The position numbers were made by a program, and so were the translations under genes. Positions 1 through 9,130 of a DNA stretch of 14,096 nucleotides are shown one piece after another. Every line of letters starts with the position of its first letter. Positions within the stretch are counted from its first letter, which is position 1. The notes beneath the pieces were generated by a model. The model was not told the DNA's origin. It searched no databases and worked only from the letters and a program-made list of their open reading frames with translations. The DNA is from Ophiosphaerella korrae (taxonomy: Eukaryota > Ascomycota > Dothideomycetes > Pleosporales > Phaeosphaeriaceae), in assembly GCA_028456385.1 (NCBI GenBank), contig JALNQF010000790.1, positions 1 to 14,096 of the forward strand, in the 5' to 3' direction.

Positions 1-8
1 CGCTGTTT

Positions 9-51
9 CCATGGCATCCCCGGCTAATCTTGCCATGGCATCCTCGGCTAA
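9..51. repeat. 24-bp-period direct repeat, two copies
   Basis: A 19-bp unit beginning CCATGGCATCC occurs at 9-27 and again at 33-51 with one C/T difference, giving a 24-bp period. A further CCATGG follows at 53-58. The stretch just downstream (about 65-115) is GC-rich and carries a second short repeat of the form GCGCGACT-GCTTGC. No gene is seen in 1-382. These repeats are plain in the sequence; their role is unknown. Confidence 0.75.
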
Positions 52-382
52 CCCATGGTTAGATGACATGCCAACACGTGCGCGACTCGCTTGCGCGCGC
101 GACTTGCTTGCTAACTACGTTAAGTTATTTTTGGCCATTGAGTCGTGTGTGATGTTGAATAATTAGTGTTCCCTGCCTTTCTCTTATAGATGGGTAATTT
201 ACTAATCTATGTTATGTAAAACTGCGAGTGCTACATTAACGTCAATTCGTTTATGGAATTTGTCATTATGTACATGAGAGTTAATCCTAAACATATTGCC
301 AACCAGGTTTCCCCAAAATATTGTCAATTTTTTCTATGCGATTAGCTACCAAATCTTCATGGCGCCTTTCGGCGATCACGCT

Positions 383-652
383 CTATAAACTGAGCAGGCT
401 CATGGCATGATCTGGATCCATTAGGTTTACAAGGGTCTGAATGAATTCCCAAGTCTCGCGTAAATTATTAGCCTCATCTTTCCATTGAAGCAGAATGAAG
501 CAGTCGTAGAATCCAGCCGACTGACTTTCTTCGCTATCCCTGCCTACGACTTTCAAGTAGGCCATATCAAGGACTTGATGTATGTTGTTGAAATGGATAT
601 TAGGACCTCCCTGGTTTTGTTCGGCCGATAGGTCCGTACTCGTAGTTTCCAC
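383..652 (-). CDS. Candidate exon of an unrecognised protein, or chance frame
   Basis: This minus-strand frame runs 89 codons to a TAG at 383-385. The only start at the listed 5' end is GTG (650-652), so in a eukaryote it is not a true start. The frame stays open further upstream past 700, so it would have to be an internal or terminal exon. The composition is protein-like: mixed polar and hydrophobic residues, several Trp/Phe/Tyr, an acidic stretch (G-R-D-S-E-E-S) and a C-terminal M-D-P-D-H segment. I recognise no domain, signal peptide or membrane segment, and no clear donor or acceptor pair defines the exon. It lies outside the RIP block and shows no CpA loss. Alternatives are a decayed gene fragment or chance. 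Confidence 0.3.
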   Translation of the reverse strand: METTSTDLSAEQNQGGPNIHFNNIHQVLDMAYLKVVGRDSEESQSAGFYDCFILLQWKDEANNLRETWEFIQTLVNLMDPDHAMSLLSL

Positions 653-1306
653 GTACGCGTCGAGCAGATTTGAGGCAATGCTGTTGCTCGGAAGAAGTGC
701 ATGTGTTGCGCAGTGGTGCTCTGCCCTTGAGTAACGGACAAGGTATCGCTTTTGCTCTTGGTAAACGTGATGCCCGACAATCTCTTACTGCAACCCGCGC
801 TGAGCAGTTTCCGAATTCATCTTGTTTTGTGTACAAGTTTCTGCGTGTATGCTTTGAACTATGTTTTGGGCTTTGGGTATGTGCCGGTCTCTCTAACTAA
901 CGTTCTACGGATAGAGCAACTAAATAAAGCGTGGATTGAAAGGGAACGTGGTACCCCGCTTATTTGGGGGCTAGGCACGTGGGGCTACGACACGAAGAAC
1001 GAAGATCGTCTTCCCGAAAATCAATCTATATATTGGCGGTTTTGTATTACAGGCTTAAGAAATTGTTTCTAATCAACCATTTACAGAAATTCATATCGGT
1101 TATTTGATCTATTGAATATGAAATATATTTTTCAGAGTGCGATAGGTCTCTTTTTGCTGCTCTGTAGTTGAGTCAGGTACAAGAGAATTAAATAGGGCTA
1201 CGCACACTCTGCCTGACTAACTATCAAACATTTCTACGAACATCAAAATCCAATGTGTATACTTATTGTTATAAACCGTTCCAGAAAGCAAACCCTTCCC
1301 TTCTAA
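653..1306. other. Intergenic stretch, no supported gene
   Basis: Several short overlapping frames exist here on both strands. The longest from an ATG is a plus-strand frame from 770 to 1072 (100 codons), with no recognisable domain. A string resembling a minimal fungal intron lies at 877-914: GTATGT donor, CTAAC branch-like site and ATAG acceptor. At 38 nt it is shorter than typical fungal introns. TATA-like strings near 1120 and 1360 are not enough to call a promoter. Confidence 0.4.
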
Positions 1307-1579
1307 TTCCGAGATCGTGAACAAGCCGAATCAACCCTCCTGAAACGGATTCGTCGATTTATATTTAATTGGGGAGAGGATCGTGTACCTAGCCGACGAT
1401 ATCGATCGAGCGCTTGCTACCCTCCGCTATATTCGTTGTGGCATTCGGATGATGCGTTAACGGACGATGAGAGCAGGGCTTTGTCCTGGTTCGAACTAGC
1501 AGCAGATGCGGAGAGGATCGAAGAGGCATTGGAGTACACGGGCATCGTGGAGTCTGTAGAGGTCCATTTGGCGGATTAG
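1307..1579 (+). CDS. Candidate 3' exon of an unrecognised gene
   Basis: A plus-strand frame is open from just after a TAA at 1304-1306 to a TAG at 1577-1579, giving 90 codons. It has no ATG, so it can only be a downstream exon or a fragment. The N-terminal third is basic (K-R-I-R-R, S-R-R-Y-R-S-S). The C-terminal half is acidic and helix-like, with clusters such as D-D-E-S-R-A-L-S-W-F-E-L and E-R-I-E-E-A-L-E-Y. This looks more like real protein than the competing minus-strand frame over 1389-1691, but both are open. A CTAAT string at 1303-1307 followed by AG at 1312 could be a branch site and acceptor. No family is recognised. It ends about 350 bp from the edge of the RIP block, so it may be the remains of a gene truncated by transposon insertion. 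Confidence 0.4.
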   Translation, partial: FRDREQAESTLLKRIRRFIFNWGEDRVPSRRYRSSACYPPLYSLWHSDDALTDDESRALSWFELAADAERIEEALEYTGIVESVEVHLAD

Positions 1580-1925
1580 TATCCGCAATCAAGGACGATG
1601 TTTTCTCATCTTCCGTATGCGGCTGAGGAGGATGAATCAACCACTTTACACCCTGGAACAGGAAAGGAACGGGCATCCCAAAAGAGCTCACCTAAAGGTG
1701 TTAGTACCATGATTTTATATAACGACTTAGTTATTCATCTTCTGTGCATTTCTTACTAGTAAGAACTAATATCTGTCTCGGAAGTATAAACAAATAAAGC
1801 CGAACAAAGAGGTGGTTGCGAAAACCAATACTAAAAAAAATTAGCTTATCTAAGAATTTATGATGCAATGTCGGCAACGTAGCCGCAATACTTAGTATTG
1901 GAAACAACGATGCGCAAGACATTAT
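1580..1925. other. Non-coding edge of the ordinary-composition segment
   Basis: No convincing gene. A 63-codon minus-strand frame (1731-1922) has no recognisable features. CpA and TpG are still present, as in TGATGCAATG near 1860 and GCGCAAGAC near 1912, so RIP has not reached this stretch. A short inverted pair, TTATTAC and GTAATAA (about 1921-1942), sits exactly where composition begins to change. Confidence 0.5.
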
Positions 1926-2279
1926 TACACTAATCTGTAATAAGGCGGCGACTATATAGTAGTAAAGGCTAGATTAGCAAAGTAGCATTTTAGTATTAGC
2001 AGCTATACATTATAAAGAATAAGTACTATAAGCACTATTCTACTAATTTTGCTAAATATAAGTAGCTTGTTTAAGTAAGGAAGCCTTCTAGAAGTATAAA
2101 TTACATTACTTCCCCTATATAATAAGCCTAAGATAACGTAACTACACTTTATATATTACTAATTAGGTTTCTAATAATTCTCTTACCTAAAACCTGCGTA
2201 TCCCTATTAGAGCGTAGTTTAACACTACTAGACCTACATTAGTATTAGTAGCACGAAGCTTTTTAGTAGAGCTACTAGC

Positions 2280-4220
2280 TACTATTTATCCTTTTTAGTA
2301 TAGTAGTCTTGCTCTTTCTACTATTTATATACGTTAATAGTAGCTAAGGTAATAATAGAGCTTCTATTATTATATATTAAATAAAAGGATCTATTATCTA
2401 GCTAACTTAAATACCTTTAGGATATACGTTTAGGATATATATTAGTAGAGCTATTGTTATTCTCTTGTTAAACTTTATATTATTCCTAAAAGTATTAATA
2501 GATAATAAATCTAAAGTAACTTGTTCTTTTATATAAGTTTTAAGGCTCTTACTACAAGTAATAATTATCCTAATTCTAAAGTAATATACTAAGACAGACT
2601 ATTTCTTACTTAGCGTTGTATAATCTTTTAGGCTCTTTTAGTACTACTTACTTACTTATATACTAACTTATTAGTTGTAGTAGTTATATATCTCTTCTAT
2701 AATAATATCTAGAGTAACGCTATATATTTTCTTACTCTAAGAAAGTAGGCTTAAGAGATTAGAATTATTCTATATATTAATATACGTCTACGTAAAATAA
2801 TAATAAAGGAAAACCTTTACAATTATAAGCTTAACAAGATCTATAGTAGTATTATATTCGATAGTCTTAGTATAATAGAAGCTCTCTCTAATACTAAGCT
2901 ACTAGTAGATAGATTACTTAAGATAGTATAGTACTATAGGCTCTCTAGTCCTTACCTTTAGTAAAAGGTTTCTATAAAGTTTACTATATCTTCTTAGAAA
3001 AAATAGTTACTAATATTAATAATTTATAGTATATTCTAAAGCTTACGTATAAAACTACCTCTATATAAAGAGTTTAGCTATTGTAGATTATAGAAGTAAT
3101 AAGTAAGAAAAGGTAATAATACTAACTATATATACCTACTATTAAGTACTAGGCTTATACTTTAACGTAAGGAGGCTTAGGATAGTAACTCTAAAGAGTA
3201 CTTAGTATAATATACTACTATTTACTAAGGTACTTAAGTTAGTAAGGATATAACTTATATTTTTAAATACTAAAAGTATTAAATTTTAGATAATAGGATC
3301 TTTACTATAGTCTAGTATCTCTATATTAATACTTATAGCCTACTAATTAAAAGGTATTTAATTTTCTAATATAGTATATATAGAGAAAATATTATATTTT
3401 ATATAATATATCTAATATAAGTAATAAAAGAGTAGAACTTATAAGAACTAACTACTTCCTACTTATACTAGAGTAAATATTAGACTACTAAAGATTTTTA
3501 GTAGCTTAAGCTATCTTATAGAGTAGAGTAAGTAAGCTATAGTTAAAAGATAACTTATATAGTAAAAGCTTTAACTAGATATAGTTTATATTCTTAGCTT
3601 CTATAATTATAAGTAATAATAAAAAAGCTCTAACTAAAGAAAGAAACTATAGAGTTAGTAGAATTATTACTAAGATACTTAATATACTTTATTTTCTTTA
3701 TTTAAGTAGATATAAGGTTTAGAAGTAGCTTATAAGTATAAGGATTCTACTTAGTATAAGCTCTAGTTATATTAGTATAATATTTACTTACTAGAGAGAT
3801 ATAGCTTATAATATTAGAAAGTAAACTTTTTTAAAGTAGAAGTAAAGAAAGTTATATAAATATTCTTAGTTAGAGTAGAAAGTAGCTACTATTAAAAAGT
3901 ACTAGCTTAAAAAGTACATTAACTTTCTAAATAAGAGCTAGTTTAACTAAAACTAGATTAGTAGTTAATTAATTATTTACTTATAGATGCTACAAGAGGT
4001 TATAAAAAGTATAGTACTATCTTGTTATTACTTATACTTTTTATCTACTATTTAATTTTATAGCTTAGGATCTTATCTTTACTTATTATTCTAGAACTTC
4101 TATCTCTTTACTTAGCTTAAACTCTCTTCTAAAAGCTTAAACTACTTAGTATCTTTTATAAATTTTATAGTAGCTACTACTACTATTATATTTAGCTTTT
4201 AGTTCTTTATAGCTTTATTA
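2280..4220. other. Unidentified RIP-degraded segment
   Basis: About 1.9 kb of heavily mutated DNA with no family I can name. A plus-strand frame (codons in register with 2941) and a minus-strand frame both show stop densities of roughly one in eight to ten codons. That is similar to the stop density in the recognisable gypsy pol further right, so a decayed coding region is possible. The strand is undecided and no catalytic motif was found. The position, immediately upstream of the gypsy relic, suggests another transposon fragment. No copy of these sequences is evident elsewhere in the window. Confidence 0.4.
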
Positions 4221-4224
4221 ATAT

Positions 4225-4515
4225 TATAGACGTAATAAATAAAATCGAGATAGAGCTAATTAGCCCTACTATAGATAATAATATAGTATAAGGTAAGTAG
4301 AGTAGTAACTCTAATTAGGAAGTTAATTATAATAGAGATACGTAATAACTTTATAAATTTATAATATTAGTAAATATAAAGTTATAAAGCTACTTTACAA
4401 ATTTATAATCTTAGTATATATAAAGCTATAAAGCTAGAAGAAACGTTAAGTATATAGTTAGTAGTAATACGTATTATTAGGATAGTATTAGTAATTTAAT
4501 TATAAACTACAAGCG
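4225..4515 (+). repeat. Putative 5' LTR and leader of the gypsy relic
   Basis: This non-coding stretch lies directly upstream of gag and has TATA-like strings (TTTATAAATTTATAAT) and a tandem duplication at 4348-4435. Its start is placed near an ACGTAATAAAT string that could be a mutated TG-type LTR end. Its end is placed near the ACTACAAGCG string around 4507-4515. Both ends are guesses, because no matching 3' LTR exists in the window to fix them. A small perfect stem, TTCTTA and TAAGAA (4520-4537), follows. No primer-binding site could be matched to a tRNA. Confidence 0.3.
4348..4435. repeat. 44-bp tandem duplication
   Basis: Two adjacent units of exactly 44 bp, 4348-4391 and 4392-4435, both start ACTTTA and end AAAGCT. 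They differ at about four positions, two of them C/T changes compatible with RIP after duplication. Each unit contains a TATA-like core. The location in the putative LTR or leader suggests a duplicated promoter-type element; that role is inference. Confidence 0.8.
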
Positions 4516-4589
4516 ACAATTCTTAATATTATAAGAAGTATCCTATTATTTCTAGTTTATTATAGATTACTATAGGTGCTTTTATTATT

Positions 4590-5640
4590 AACTTTTAATC
4601 TACTACTACTTCTAAAAAGGCTACTTGTAGTTAATAACAAGAGGCCTATTATACTTTACTAATCTAGTTATTAGAAGAAGTAAAGTATAAGTAGTATATA
4701 GTTTAAGCTAACACAATAGTAGAAAGTATAACTAGAAAAGGAGGTAAAGTACTTCTAAGTAGTTACAAGTTAGATAGAACTAACTAGGTAGTAGTTAAGA
4801 TATACTTAAATAACCTAATTACTAAAAAAGGAGTTATATAATTAATAATTAAAGCTTTAGAAACGTAGAACAATAAACTATAAGAATATATTAAATAGAA
4901 TAAAGTATAAATTAAGGCTATTATAGTAAGATAAAAATAGATAGAATAAATTACTTAGAGATTAGAAATAAGTATAATAAAGAAACTACCTAAGATATAT
5001 ATAGTTAAGAAATTTAATAGAATAAAGAAGGAATTAAGACCTTTTCTAGTATTAGTATAACTATAGATAACTATACAAGTACTATACTTTAATATAGAGG
5101 AAAAGAAAGTTATATATATTAGAATATACCTAAAAAAGAAAGCTATAAGATAGTTTAAACCCTATTAGATATACTATCGCCTAAGAGCCCTATAAATAAA
5201 AAAAGATAAAATAATAGCTATCTTTAGAAGTTATAAATACTTTGTATAAAGAATAAGAGTAGTATTTAAGGATATAGATATTACCTAATAAGTAGAAAAA
5301 AAGCTTAAAAGACTTAAGTAATAGAAGAGCGTCCTAGAATATATATTAGAATTTAAATAACTATTAAAAAATATAGAATAGAATAAACTATCTTTTAAAT
5401 TTAGGTTTAAATAAAGGCTAAAAGAAAACATCTAATATAAAATAATTTAAATAGAAAAACTAAGAATGTTAGTAGCTTTAAAAGTATAGGTAATATAAGT
5501 AGATAATAACTTCTAAGAATAAAGAATAAATATAGTAATATATAGTTATAGTAAGAAGAATACTTATATAAAGAGAGTAGTAATTCTTTATAAAGAAGAC
5601 GTAATAGATTAATAAAGCCTATATACTAAGTATACTAGTA
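4590..5640 (+). pseudogene. gag: Degenerate gag of Ty3/gypsy element
   Basis: In the register starting at 4590 the sequence reads as a long polar, Lys/Glu/Gln-rich protein broken by TAA and TAG. A capsid-like core begins near 5010 with K-F-N-R-I-K-K-E-L-R-P-F-L, matching the F-x-G-x-x-x-x-L-x-x-F-L opening of gypsy-type retrotransposon gag domains, with Gly now Arg. It continues through about 5480 (L-E-Y-I-L-E-F near 5334-5354). The predicted role is particle assembly and RNA packaging in the cytoplasm. The C-terminal CCHC zinc knuckle expected for nucleocapsid cannot be read convincingly: a C-Y-I-Y string at 5767 has wrong spacing and lies in a different register. The start is uncertain because no ATG survives; the 5' limit is where the protein-like register begins. 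Confidence 0.65.
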
Positions 5641-6130
5641 GTATACTATATCTTAGTATAAACAAGACCTAGTATAGATAAATACTAGGAAGGGGATAAT
5701 AAGAGAATAGATCTAGAATATCTAGTATACTTTAAAGTATCCTAGGTATTATACTTAAATACTAATTGTTATATATATAGAGAATCTAAAGTAAGAAATT
5801 ATACTTAGCTAGTATAAAGGAAAGGATACAACTACGTAAAAGCTATCTAAAGGAAAGATATTAAAGGTTAGAAATTAGTTAGTATACTTAATAAAGAATA
5901 TATAGCGATTAGACTTAGAAAGAAATTACCTAGAGAATATATATTAGAAAGACTATAGTATAAATATATAAAAAATAAATATCTAAAATATAAAGACTAA
6001 AAATAGAAAGTAAGGTAATAGCCTTAGATAGATAGATAATTTATAAAATAGCCTAAGTAAGAAAAACTTAATAGTATAATAGGCCTATATATAATAAAAG
6101 AAAGAACGTACTAAATAAAAAAAAGTTTAA
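5641..6130 (+). other. Gag-pol junction of the gypsy relic
   Basis: About 490 bp between the last readable gag and the protease motif. It is purine-rich like the flanking coding DNA and presumably held the end of gag, the nucleocapsid and the start of pol. Protein-like runs appear in more than one register, which suggests small indels. No frameshift signal or zinc knuckle can be identified with confidence. Confidence 0.45.
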
Positions 6131-8717
6131 ATTATAATTAATAGTAGAGCTATAAAGAACTTTATATTAAAAAAGTTTATAGAAAACTAAGGAATAAAGT
6201 ATACTATAAAAAAGTACCTATAATAACTAAGTATAATTAAAGGTAAACTATTCTAGAAACTTATTAGGTTTAAGATAGTACTCTCTATATTAGAACTAGT
6301 TAGACTAAAGATTAAGAATATAGTTATAGATATAGTAACAATTAATAACAAATAAGATATAATATTAGGAATACTATAGTTTTAGTTAGCTAACCTAAGA
6401 ATTAATTAGAGAATAGAGAGAATTATCTACTCTAAAAAAGATATATTAAAAGCTAATATAAGTATATATAAAAGAGAATTCTAAGATAAATATAAGAAAT
6501 AAGAAAAGTAGCTTATAGAACCTAAAGATTACCTTCTAGAATATTAGCTATAGGACTTAGAGATAGATTTAGAAAAAAGAAAAAACGTAGGTTAGAGTCT
6601 AGTATATTAGAAAATTAAAGAAGAATTAAAGATTAAATAAGCGTTTATTAAAGACATAATAAAGAAAAAATAGATATAAAACTCTTAATCTTTAGTAGTA
6701 TATAGACTTATATTTATAGATAAAAAAAGAATAAAAAATAAATAACTTAACGTAGATTTTAGAAAAATAAACAAAATTATAGACAAGAACTAATATCCTT
6801 TACTATATATAGATAAGATATAGAATAGACTATAAAAGGCTTAAATCTTTATAAAGCTAGATATCTAAAAAGCCTACTACTAGATTAGAATTAGAAAAAG
6901 TAATAAATAGAAAATAGTGTTTTAAATATAATATAAATTATTTAAATATATTATTATACTCTTTAGAGTAATAAATATACTAGTAGTATTCTAAGAAAGG
7001 ATTAATATAATCCTAAGAAAATACCTTGATATATTTATATTTATATATTTAGATAATATCTATATATTCTTAGAAATAGAGGAAGAACTTATATAATATA
7101 TATATAAGGTGCTAGATATACTAGTAAAGAATAAATTATTCCTTAAAATAATAAAATATAAGTTCTATATAAAAGAAATAGACTTCCTTAGATTTATTAT
7201 TAGACTAGGAAAGATTAATATTAACCTAAGTAAGATTAAGGTAATCTAGGAATAGCTAATACTAAAGAGCTTATAAGAGGTTTAGTAGTTTTATAAACTA
7301 GTAAACTTTTATAGAAACCTAATAGTAAAATAGTTAGAGTTAATAGAACTATTAATAAAACTTATAAAGAAAGATATACTATTTAAATAGACTTAGGAAT
7401 ATAATATAGTATTTAACTAGATTAAATAAAAATTTATAGAAAACCTATTTATTAGAATATATACTCTAGAGTTACTAGTAATAATAAAAATAGATATATT
7501 AAACTTAGTCTATAGAATAGTACTAATACAAGAAGACTAGGTTATAAAGTAAGAATACTTAGTTAAATACTTTTCTTAGAAAATAAAGCTAGTAGATCTT
7601 AATTACCTAATCTATAATAAAGAAATACTAGTAATCTATAAAGTATTTAAGTAGGAGAGAGTATACTTATAAAGAGCTAAGTATTAAATAAAGGTCTATA
7701 TAGACTATAAAAACCTTATAGGATTTATACTAAATAAAGACTTGTTATAATACTGTATAAGATAGAAAGAATACTTATTAATATTTAATCTTAAAATTAT
7801 ATATACTAAAGATAAAGATAATTAGTTTATAGACGCCTTAAGTTAAAGACTAGACTTATAAGAAGAAGTAAATACTACTAGTATAGTTCTAGTTAAGAAT
7901 AAAATAGGATATTTAGCCTTAAATATACTTAGAATAGCTATAATACTTAAGAGAAAGAGTAGTAAGCTAGATAAATAGATTTAAAAAGAAATATAGAAAG
8001 CTTCTAAAGAAGTAGAAAAACGTAAGATCTAAGAAAGACTTATAAAAGCTTATAGAAGAATATATATTCTAAGTAAAATATAAAAAGAGTTTATATAATA
8101 GTTTTATAAACTACTAGTATAATAATACTAAGGTATTAATAAAACGTTAGATAGACTACTATAAGATTACTATATTTTAAAAGTAAGATAACTAGTAATA
8201 GAAGTACTATAAGATTATATAGAATATTATAGAAATAAGTATAGTAGATATATACTATATAAGATACTATAACTAGTTAAAATACTAGAATAACTCTAAA
8301 AAGTTATTATAATAGACTTTATTATTATAAAGCTACCTAAGTTAAAAGACCGAATATAAGGAGTTAAGTATAATAGAATCCTAATAATAGTAGATAAGCT
8401 TATAAAGAACTTATACTTTAAATAATATAAAGAAAAAAGTAAGATAGAAGTTACTATATACTAGGTCCTAGAGACTATAGTTAGCTAATATAGTATTCTA
8501 GATAAGATTATTATAGATAAAAATATAAGATTTATATTAAAACTATAGAAAACGATAATAGTATTATTAGGAATAAAATACTAAATATTAATAGTATATA
8601 CTATCTATAAATAAATAGATAGTTAGAATAAATAAATTAGATAGTAGAATAGTACTTAAGATACTACTTTAATTATAACTAGAATAATTAGGTATAGCTA
8701 CTACTTATAGTATTATT
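6131..8717 (+). pseudogene. pol: Degenerate gypsy pol: PR, RT, RNase H, integrase (truncated)
   Basis: All landmarks lie in one register. Protease: N-S-R-A at 6140-6151, where the family has D-S-G-A/T, followed by the conserved D-I-I-L-G at 6356-6370. Reverse transcriptase: V-D-F-R-K-I-N from 6752, Y-P at 6794-6799, F-I-K-L-D-I at 6848-6865, and Y-L-D-N at 7046-7057, where active enzymes have Y-x-D-D. RNase H: Y-I-D-Y-K-N-L at 7697-7717 and D-A-L-S at 7832-7843, matching the gypsy T-D-H-x-x-L and A-D-A-L-S motifs. Integrase: zinc-binding region from about 8102, first catalytic Asp at 8315-8317 (I-I-D-F-I), V-D-K-L near 8390, second catalytic Asp at 8516-8518 (I-D-K-N-I-R-F), and the third acidic residue near 8630 now Lys. 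The recognisable integrase ends near 8717, so the C-terminal GPY/F module is missing. The register is -1 relative to gag. Confidence 0.88.
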
Positions 8718-8746
8718 AGGTTTAAAGGAAGTTATAGTAGTTTAAT

Positions 8747-8823
8747 AAAAAGGCTTTTTTATAATAGCTATATAAGAGCCTTATTAGAGAAGGATAATAA
8801 GGCTTTTAAAAAAGCCCTTTTTT
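8747..8823. repeat. Cluster of nested inverted repeats
   Basis: Several short hairpins overlap here. An AAGAGCCTTATT arm at 8774-8785 pairs with AATAAGGCTTTT at 8796-8807 (11 of 12) across a 10-nt loop. GGCTTTT and AAAAGCC form a tight palindrome at 8801-8816. The flanking blocks AAAAAGGCTTTTTT (8747-8760) and AAAAAAGCCCTTTTTT (8808-8823) are near inverted copies of each other. The cluster begins about 30 bp after the integrase breaks off. It may be the end of another element or a foldback remnant. A purine run (GAGAAGGATAATAA, 8787-8800) could also be a polypurine tract before an LTR. Confidence 0.65.
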
Positions 8824-9130
8824 AGATTAATTACTTATAACTTAATAGTACTAGGTATAAACTAAGTAGATTAATCCTACTATTTATCTCTAGCCCTACG
8901 CTCTATCTATATATCTACAATATAGTAGTCTTAGCTAGGTCTCTTAAGATAGTAGTAAGCTAGATCCTTAACACCTCTTTTATTAAGGTACTAGTTTCTT
9001 TATTATATTAGTTATACTAATATAGTCTATCTCCTTATATATAAGATTCTTTATTCGATTCCTTTATTTATAAAAGTTAAGGCTATAATCCTTTTAGCTA
9101 TAGTAAGGTTAGTAGCTTAGCGATTATATT
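8795..9130 (+). repeat. Possible LTR or LTR-like fragment
   Basis: This non-coding stretch keeps more C and CpG than its neighbours. It follows a purine run that could be a polypurine tract, and carries a TATA box-like CTTATATATAAG near 9033-9044 about 100 bp before its assumed end. That is the layout of a fungal LTR of about 330 bp. It does not resemble the putative 5' LTR at 4225-4515, so if it is an LTR it belongs to a different element or is a solo LTR. Both ends are estimates. Confidence 0.3.

Larger units (their letters stand above)
4225..8717 (+). mobile_element. Ty3/gypsy LTR retrotransposon relic, 3' truncated
   Basis: The element reads on the plus strand as putative 5' LTR and leader (4225-4589), gag (4590 to about 5640), then protease, reverse transcriptase, RNase H and integrase in that order (about 6130-8717). 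Integrase after RNase H is the Ty3/gypsy (Metaviridae) order and excludes Ty1/copia. The coding strand is purine-rich throughout. All pol landmarks share one register while gag is in another. The integrase is cut near 8717 and no chromodomain is visible. I see no second copy of the putative 5' LTR, so the 3' end is missing or replaced. RIP stops make every frame non-functional. Confidence 0.85.

Noticed and set aside
553..836. Overlapping minus-strand frames of 75-78 codons
   Set aside because: They start at non-ATG codons or overlap the 383-652 frame in other registers, and show no recognisable features.
877..914. Possible 38-nt spliceosomal intron
   Set aside because: GTATGT, CTAAC and ATAG are present, but 38 nt is below the usual fungal minimum and no flanking exon pair is convincing.
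752..1072. 106-codon plus-strand frame (100 codons from ATG at 770)
   Set aside because: No domain or coherent composition; it runs through a possible mini-intron and overlaps other frames equally open. Treated as non-coding.
1389..1691. 100-codon minus-strand open frame
   Set aside because: It overlaps the plus-strand frame ending at 1579, is rich in Pro/Thr/Ser/His as expected from an antisense shadow, and has no recognisable domain.
1731..1922. 63-codon minus-strand frame
   Set aside because: Short, Leu/Ile/Phe-rich reading of AT-rich DNA with no supporting features.
5767..5802. Gag zinc knuckle (C-Y-I-Y ... Y)
   Set aside because: Spacing does not fit CX2CX4HX4C and the register differs from both gag and pol.
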